Below the pieces are notes generated by a model. It was not told the DNA's origin. It saw only the letters and a list, made by a program, of their open reading frames with translations, and made no database searches. DNA of 64,000 bases from NCBI GenBank assembly GCA_002914805.1, contig JXTB01000091.1:281243-345242 (forward strand), written 5' to 3'. This document shows, piece by piece, positions 58,809-64,000 of this stretch (positions are counted from its first letter, which is position 1; every line of letters begins with the position of its first letter). The position numbers and the translations under genes were made by a program. The stretch comes from Parasponia andersonii (taxonomy: Eukaryota; Streptophyta; Magnoliopsida; Rosales; Cannabaceae).

Positions 58809-59435
58809 CTAAATCGCCTTCACTGCTTTCTTCTTCATTTTTCTTCTTAATGGACATTCATTCTTCATATGTCCCGATTTCTTGCATTCAAAGTAAATGA
58901 TAGGATCATTCTTCACTTTCTTTTCTCGATAGTTATTATCTTTGGTATTCTTCTTGAAATTCTTCTTTTTGAAGTTTAAGTACTTCTTGTACCTTTTGGT
59001 AAGTAGGACAATGTCTTTAAGTTCATTATCTGCAAATTTTTTTTCTTCCTCATTCCTTTCTTGCATAGCGGCTTTAAGTGCAACTCTCTTCTTTTTCTTT
59101 TCTTCCCCTTCATCTTCATTTGTTTCTTTCATGAGAATTTCATGGGTCATAAAAGAACTCATAAGTTCTTCAAAAAGAAATTTGCTAAGATCCTTTGCTT
59201 CTTGAATAGCCACTATCTTGCTTCTATACACTCGAGGAAGGCTTCTAAGAATCTTGCTCACCAACTCAATATTTGGAAAGGTTTTTCCTAAGGCATTAAG
59301 AGAGTTAATAATAGAAGTAAATCTAGTGAATATTTGAGAAATAGATTCATCCTTTTCCATTTTGAATAACTCATAGTTTCTAGTGAAAATACTAATTCTA
59401 GTTTCCTTCATAAAACTAGTTTCTTGATATGACAC
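58809..59435 (-). pseudogene. Gag of Sirevirus-like element (UBN2-type, zinc knuckle damaged)
   Basis: An open frame of 208 codons. ITRNYELFKMEKDESISQIFTRFTSIINSL and SKILRSLPRVYRSKIVAIQEAKDL are the capsid-like UBN2 domain. A Lys/Glu-rich part follows, then a zinc knuckle YFECKKSGHMKNEC, whose first Cys is replaced by Phe or Tyr. The N-terminal third of gag upstream of 59435 is broken by stops. It would package element RNA. Confidence 0.88.
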
Positions 59436-59826
59436 TTCAAGTATATTCTACGATTCATAAGCATCTCTAGCTTTTTCAATATTATTATATATATATTTCT
59501 ATCTAGACTACACATAAGAATGTTTCTAGTTTTTTTTTTTTTTATTTTTAGTAAAAGAGATTTTATCTTTTTCATCATATTCCTCAATATCCTTTTCTAC
59601 AGTTACTCTATTTATAATCTTAGTAATTTTCAATAGATATTTTGTGACAATATATCATAAATCAAAATCTATAGATTTGAGATAGATGTCCATACGACTT
59701 CTCCAATAGTTAAAATCACTTTATTGAAAAATGGTGGTTTATAAGGTGACAACCCCTCATATTGAAAAGAAAAGTTGTTTGGACTAGCCATCTCAAAAAA
59801 TAATTAACTTTTAAAAATTTGAACAC

Positions 59827-59842
59827 CAAGCTCTGATACCAA
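59827..59842 (-). other. Primer-binding site, initiator tRNA-Met
   Basis: On the minus strand TTGGTATCAGAGCTTG lies directly after the LTR end CTAACAA, an intact match to the PBS shared by most plant Copia elements. Confidence 0.92.
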
Positions 59843-59843
59843 T

Positions 59844-61145
59844 TGTTAGCTCAAGATTAGCTAACCTAAGAAGGGATGAATTAGGCTTTAAAAACTTCTA
59901 CAAATTTTTCTTGATAAGTAAGTAAAGACTATATCAAGTAAAAATAGCTAAAAGCATGCACAAACTCAAGATAAACATATTTAAAGAGATAGGGATAGAA
60001 AAATACAAACACTATTTTTATGAGGTTCAACAAACACAACAGTTTATCTATGTCCCCAACTCTTGACAACCTGCTTCGAACTTTCTATTATCAGATCAAG
60101 AGAATAGGCTTGACCGTCCCTTTTATACAACGAGTGATTTCTCCTTAAGCACACTCACTCCTTTGCAATAGCTTTGAATCTGACTCTATCATGCTTAACT
60201 TAGATTGTTTAGACTCCGGTGCCAATCTCACCTAAATTGGATTGTTTATGAATCGATGTCAACCTCACCTCACAAATACAATTTTGATTTTTGTTCGTTG
60301 ATATACTCAACTAAAACTTCTTTAATGAAAATGATTGATGCAGAATAAGCCTAGAGAGAATAAATGAGAACACAAGATATAATCTAGTTTTGCTTAAGTA
60401 ATTTTTGTTAAAAAGTAGATTTGAAAATTTGAATCACAAAAGATAATTTGAACAACTTGAAAGTATGTTTAAAGTAATGCAGAAATGTTCAAAAATTGTT
60501 TCAAGTATTGGAAAAACTTATGTTTATAAACTTGAATGAAAGCTAGCCATTTTAGACCGTTTAACAAACAATCTATCATTTTTGGTAGACAAAAAATACT
60601 AATCGTTGGTAGTGCGGTACTAACGATCAGATCTGAAAATTCCTGAAAATTCAGTAAGGAATTGGTAGACCGAAAATGGGAACCGGTCTGTTGAAAATAC
60701 CCAAAAGTAATATTTGATTTTTATTTGAAGTATTTTTCAATTATTTTCAAAATATAACTTCATAAATTGATTTTTTATGAAATATGGAACCTATAGAAAT
60801 TCATAAATCAATTTAAAAGCTTGTATAAATATTTTAATTGGAGATAAGTAAGTTTAATTGTATCGGTTTGAAAATTTTCAATTTTATGAAAAATTTAAAC
60901 CATTAAGATCATATTATGTGTCAACAAATATTCAAATATAAGAACTAAGTATATACCTTTTGCTAGCCTAAGTCTTATATTCTTGAACTTTATCTTCAAG
61001 CATTTTTCCATAATTCATCTTGAATGTCTTATCATCATTTCAATTTAGCTTACTATACACTCAAAAAGATTGTTAGTACTTAATAATATGTTTGTTAACT
61101 TCAAAATATGAGTGTAGGATTGATGATACGAAACATGAGTCAAGA
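59844..61145 (-). repeat. 5' LTR of Sirevirus-like element
   Basis: About 1,302 bp, homologous end to end with 48195-49517: TGTTAGC start (plus strand) and GAGTCAAGA end, where the sister copy has GAGTCAACA. The two differ at many sites, so the insertion is not recent. Confidence 0.92.
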
Positions 61146-62645
61146 GCTTGCCCTAGTTTGATCCTATGAAACATTCAACTGTCACATCCTACTACTCTGA
61201 AACAATTTTTTTTTTTTTGATCGAGTACATAGGTTTAAACAATCCTATTATAAAACATAAATCAAAACCAAGACAAAAAAACCCATAATTAGAGGAGTAA
61301 TATGTAACATTTAAGGCTTCAAGATGAAACTAGGATAAAAAGAAATGTAATTTAGATACTAAGTTTGAGAGATTTTGAAAGTCAGTGACCAAAATGGAAT
61401 TTTGGTTATTTTTCAAGAACTAAAAGTAAGAGTAACTCCCAATAAAATGACATATAAGTGCAGATATCTTGTTAAAACAAAAAAATCACAATGCAAAGAC
61501 GTGAGAGTTTGTCATGGATTAATTTTAACAATACTTTCTAATTATTGTCATTGTACCACTTTTTCTTCTTAATTTTCTTTTTAAAAGTAAAAAAGAAATT
61601 TATTATTAAAATAAATATTTTGCTATAATATAAGCTTGGCCGCTTAATTTTCAACATGACTTTCATGTTGTTGCAAAATTGGCCTTCCCATTAAATAATT
61701 GTCAAACTTAAATAATATAATAGTTAGCTCATAAATAATGAAGTATTTAAATAAGCATTTTAGGAGTTAAAAGTGGTACAAAGACCATAATTCGGATTAG
61801 CGGTAATTTAAACAAATTTTATGTTAAAAAGTTCCAATCTAACTAATTTCACCATGACGTTGTAGTCGACAAAACTAAATATCTTTTACCAAAAAAATAT
61901 ATTGATTGACGATTAATTATGCCCTTTAGATTTGATGATTTTTCTCAAGATTAATAAAATAAACAATGATGCAAAGTTCGAGATAGAGACTTAAGTTGAG
62001 AATTTTGGGCTGAGTGGTATAAGAATTTATAATTCAGGGTCATTAATGAAACACATTACTTTTATAATCTTTTAGTTTAATTACTTTTATAATCTTTTAG
62101 TTGGGGACACTAAATTTCGTAGTAAAATACCCTAATAAAATTTTTCATTTTGTACTAAAATTGTGCACAAGTAGGTGTTTATGATTTTTTTTTTTTCGTA
62201 CTGAAATTGTACACCTAGTTGGCGCATGGTTTTATAGTACAGCATCTTTCCATGGGCAAAGGTAAATAAAACGACGCGTCGTTTTATAACTCGAACAGTA
62301 TCCCCACGTTTAAATCACAGGAAAAAAAAAAAAGAAAGAAAGACAATATAAACAATCAGGTCTTTTTTTTTACAATATTTTTAATTTCGATTCTGTTTCT
62401 GTATTGGGAGACAATTCTTAGAGGCACATAGATATATCCAAAATCCAGCTGCTCCTAACCCCCACAGTCCTACCTACGACAGAGTGCGCCTTCGTCAAGT
62501 GGACTAGTGCAGTGCAGTGCAGTGAATCGTAAAGATTAAAGTACTCTTTCTATATAGAAACCTAAAACTGGTCGAGAGAAGTGTGTGTCGGGCCTTTTCT
62601 TTTTCTTTTTTTTTTTTTTTTTTTTTTTGGAAGGAAAAAGAGAAA
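61146..62645 (+). promoter_or_regulatory. Intergenic DNA and promoter region of the SUMO-conjugating enzyme gene
   Basis: No gene seen from 61146 to 62200. Closer to the start codon are a 22-bp perfect palindrome centred at 62276-62277, four GTGCA-type units at 62505-62525 and a poly-T run of about 23 at 62607-62629 in the leader. The poly-T run lies only 16 bp before ATG 62646. A TATA-like CTATATAG is at about 62549-62557. Confidence 0.5.
62266..62287. repeat. 22-bp perfect palindrome upstream of SCE1
   Basis: Core ACGACGCGTCGT flanked by AT bases so that both 11-bp halves are exact reverse complements. It is GC-rich in AT-rich surroundings, 359 bp before the start codon. Confidence 0.9.
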
Positions 62646-62889
62646 ATGTCCGGAGGCATCGCGCGTGGCCGTCTCGCCGAAGAGAGAAAGGCTTGGCGTA
62701 AGAATCATCCTCATGTCCGTACTCTTCCTCTCCATTTTCATTACTACTACTTTTATTTATTTATACACCCAAATTTCAATTTCATTTTTTATTTCCATTT
62801 TTTAGGGTTTTGTGGCAAAGCCTGAGACTGCTCCTGATGGCTCCGTGAATTTGATGGTCTGGCAGTGCATAATCCCCGGCAAGCCCTCT
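62646..62889 (+). CDS. SCE1: SUMO-conjugating enzyme E2 (SCE1/UBC9-like), exons 1-2 only
   Basis: Exon 1 is 62646-62714 (23 codons) and exon 2 is 62806-62889 (28 codons). Both introns are GT..AG and fall between codons (CATCCTCAT/GTCCGT; TTTTTAG/GGTTTT; CCCTCT/GTCAGT). The N-terminus MSGGIARGRLAEERKAWRKN and then GFVAKPE...GSVNLMVWQC and IPGKP match plant UBC9 closely, including the basic first helix that contacts SUMO and E1. The protein transfers SUMO from the SAE1/2 E1 to lysines, in nucleus and cytosol. The catalytic Cys and the remaining two thirds of the roughly 160-residue protein lie beyond 64000; I found no further exon up to the window end. The start is fixed by the conserved N-terminus. 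Confidence 0.95.
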
Positions 62890-64000
62890 GTCAGTTCTCT
62901 TTTTCCTGCCCCCCCAATTTGGGGCCATTAGGGTTTTGTATCAGTAGCTATTCTTCACTGCTTTCTACCCTAAATCTGTGCACAAGTTGTTTGTTTTATA
63001 ATGTTTCCATGTTAGTGTGCACTTTGTGCTTTAATAATTTGATTTTCTTTTTCTTTTTCTTTTTTTTTTTTTTTTTTTTGTGGGGGTGGGAAGGGGGGTG
63101 TTCTTCATTGTTTGCTTTTTAGTATGATTTTTTCATGTAAATAGTTTTGTTAAAGTATAAGCTTTGAGGAATGCATAAGGAGACATCGGTCAACTAAGTC
63201 TTTTCATTTATTTTTGAGGAAAGAATAGAGATGGAAAACTTTGAGATGAATATGATGATCATGATGGGCTTAGAATTTGAGTGTGGTAATGTAGACAGAC
63301 CACCATAGAATGCTGTCTAGGTAGTCATTTTTCTCAACTTCGTTGACTCCAGTGTCTTGGTCTCTTTAAGTTCTGCCCTTGTTTGTCATTTTGAGTTATG
63401 AACTTGGTTGCTAGTAGCATGTTTTACCGACTCTGTTCTTATGAGTTTGAAGATTACGCTGTGATCCCGGCAATTTTAAAGTCAACACTTGATGATAGTT
63501 AAACCTTTGCTCACATGTTATCTGCATCTTTGGTAGGAGGGAGAAGTGGAAGAAAGGTGATGGGTCAGGGGTTTATTTAATGGATTTAGGTACGATGGTT
63601 ATTTGGTATGACGGATTTTATGAGAGAATGGATTAGACAAGAGATTTCAAATCTTCAATTTTAGCCAACTTTCAATTTTTCCAATTTTGGTGAGATTTTG
63701 GGAGGGAGATGTCCATTCAAGTGGTAAAGTAGTTATTCTAACTATATTCTTTCCCATTCCTTCCACCTCTCACACTTACCAAACAATAGAGAGGATTTTG
63801 GTCTTCTTTCCTTCCTCTCGTACCAAACACGATTAGGGAAGAGTGTTCTCCTTCCTCTCTCTCACTTCTCTTCCCTAGGTAATATAGGTCCCCTTCCTTC
63901 CTATCATCTTTCCCTCCTACCAAACATAGCCTAAACGGTCATATGCTTCCATTGCTGTGATATTCTAGATTTTTTTTTTCCGGGTTTTCTATTTGCGAAC
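62890..64000 (+). other. Intron 2 of SCE1 (runs off the window)
   Basis: Starts with donor GTCAGT. Contains a poly-T run of about 23 at 63057-63079 followed by a G-rich stretch, and the MITE-like repeat at 63529-63924. No acceptor followed by sequence coding for the next UBC9 block was found. Confidence 0.75.
63529..63924. mobile_element. MITE-like repeat in SCE1 intron 2
   Basis: TTTGGTAGGAGGGA at 63529-63542 and its exact reverse complement TCCCTCCTACCAAA at 63911-63924 bound a 396-bp non-coding segment. The 14-bp terminal inverted repeats are perfect; a target duplication is not obvious. The right half is a long pyrimidine-rich stretch containing further CCAAAC-type motifs (63770-63850). 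The superfamily is not determined. Confidence 0.6.

Larger units (their letters stand above)
48195..61145 (-). mobile_element. Sirevirus-like Copia retrotransposon with a third ORF, interrupted by a CACTA element
   Basis: LTRs of about 1.3 kb lie at 48195-49517 and 59844-61145. On the minus strand the 5' LTR is followed by a perfect TTGGTATCAGAGC primer site and the 3' LTR is preceded by ATGGGGAGAT. Gene order is gag, integrase, RT and RNase H, then an extra coding region before the 3' LTR. About 13 kb in total, of which 3.4 kb is a nested CACTA insertion. Long LTRs, the UBN2-type gag and an additional ORF after pol resemble Sireviruses (SIRE/Maximus); assignment is by motif recall. Flanking bases GTTCG and GCTTG are not a clean target duplication, and the right LTR end has mutated. 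Confidence 0.88.

Noticed and set aside
62581..62825. Two overlapping ORFs running through the SCE1 start region
   Set aside because: They read through intron 1 of SCE1 or use the poly-T leader; the spliced UBC9 frame explains the region.
1..64000. tRNA, rRNA and CRISPR arrays
   Set aside because: No tRNA cloverleaf with internal promoter boxes, no rRNA sequence and no spaced-repeat array were found; tandem arrays present are contiguous.

Overview
The window is nuclear DNA of a flowering plant, most likely a eudicot. The genes have many short introns with GT..AG borders, the intergenic DNA is AT-rich, and the kinesin, SUMO-conjugating enzyme and receptor-kinase sequences are plant-type. Several families of plant LTR retrotransposons plus CACTA and MITE-like DNA elements fill the rest. 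The species cannot be named from the sequence. Two runs of N (37952-38261 and 56690-56732) show a draft assembly.

Layout. The end of an LRR receptor-kinase gene lies at 1-370 (+). A LINE relic (about 1090-2207) and a 240-bp TA-microsatellite-embedded MITE (2306-2545) follow. Next is a gag-only LTR element with both LTRs (3484-6401). A complete but decayed Ty3/Gypsy element of the Tat type occupies 6482-18260 on the minus strand. It carries gag, protease, RT, two RNase H domains and integrase, and between pol and its 3' LTR it holds a tandem-repeat block and a separate spliced gene running antisense to pol (7592-10329, +).

A gene island spans 20.5-32.5 kb. It holds a two-exon gene for a conserved-looking 186-residue protein with a Cys/His C-terminus (20534-22447, +) and, convergent to it, a complete 25-exon KIN-4A/FRA1-type kinesin (24064-32534, -). 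The exon borders reconstructed here keep one open frame of 1,035 codons.

From 37.4 to 61.1 kb mobile DNA dominates again: a solo LTR with perfect 5-bp target duplication (37409-38670), a second inverted copy of the MITE (39290-39527), a decayed Copia element (about 39551-45910, -), a roughly 340-bp direct duplication, and a 13-kb Sirevirus-like Copia element (48195-61145, -) with a third ORF after pol. A 3.4-kb non-autonomous CACTA element (54828-58217) sits inside the last one and appears to carry a piece of a host gene.

The window ends in the first two exons of a SUMO-conjugating enzyme gene (SCE1/UBC9-like, 62646 onward, +), whose second intron contains a MITE-like repeat.

The most interesting structure is the Tat element's antisense gene. 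It has its own TATA box, three introns of 75-78 nt that each restore the reading frame, and an AATAAA after the stop. Close by is a 112-bp tandem array in the region where such elements are known to seed satellites.
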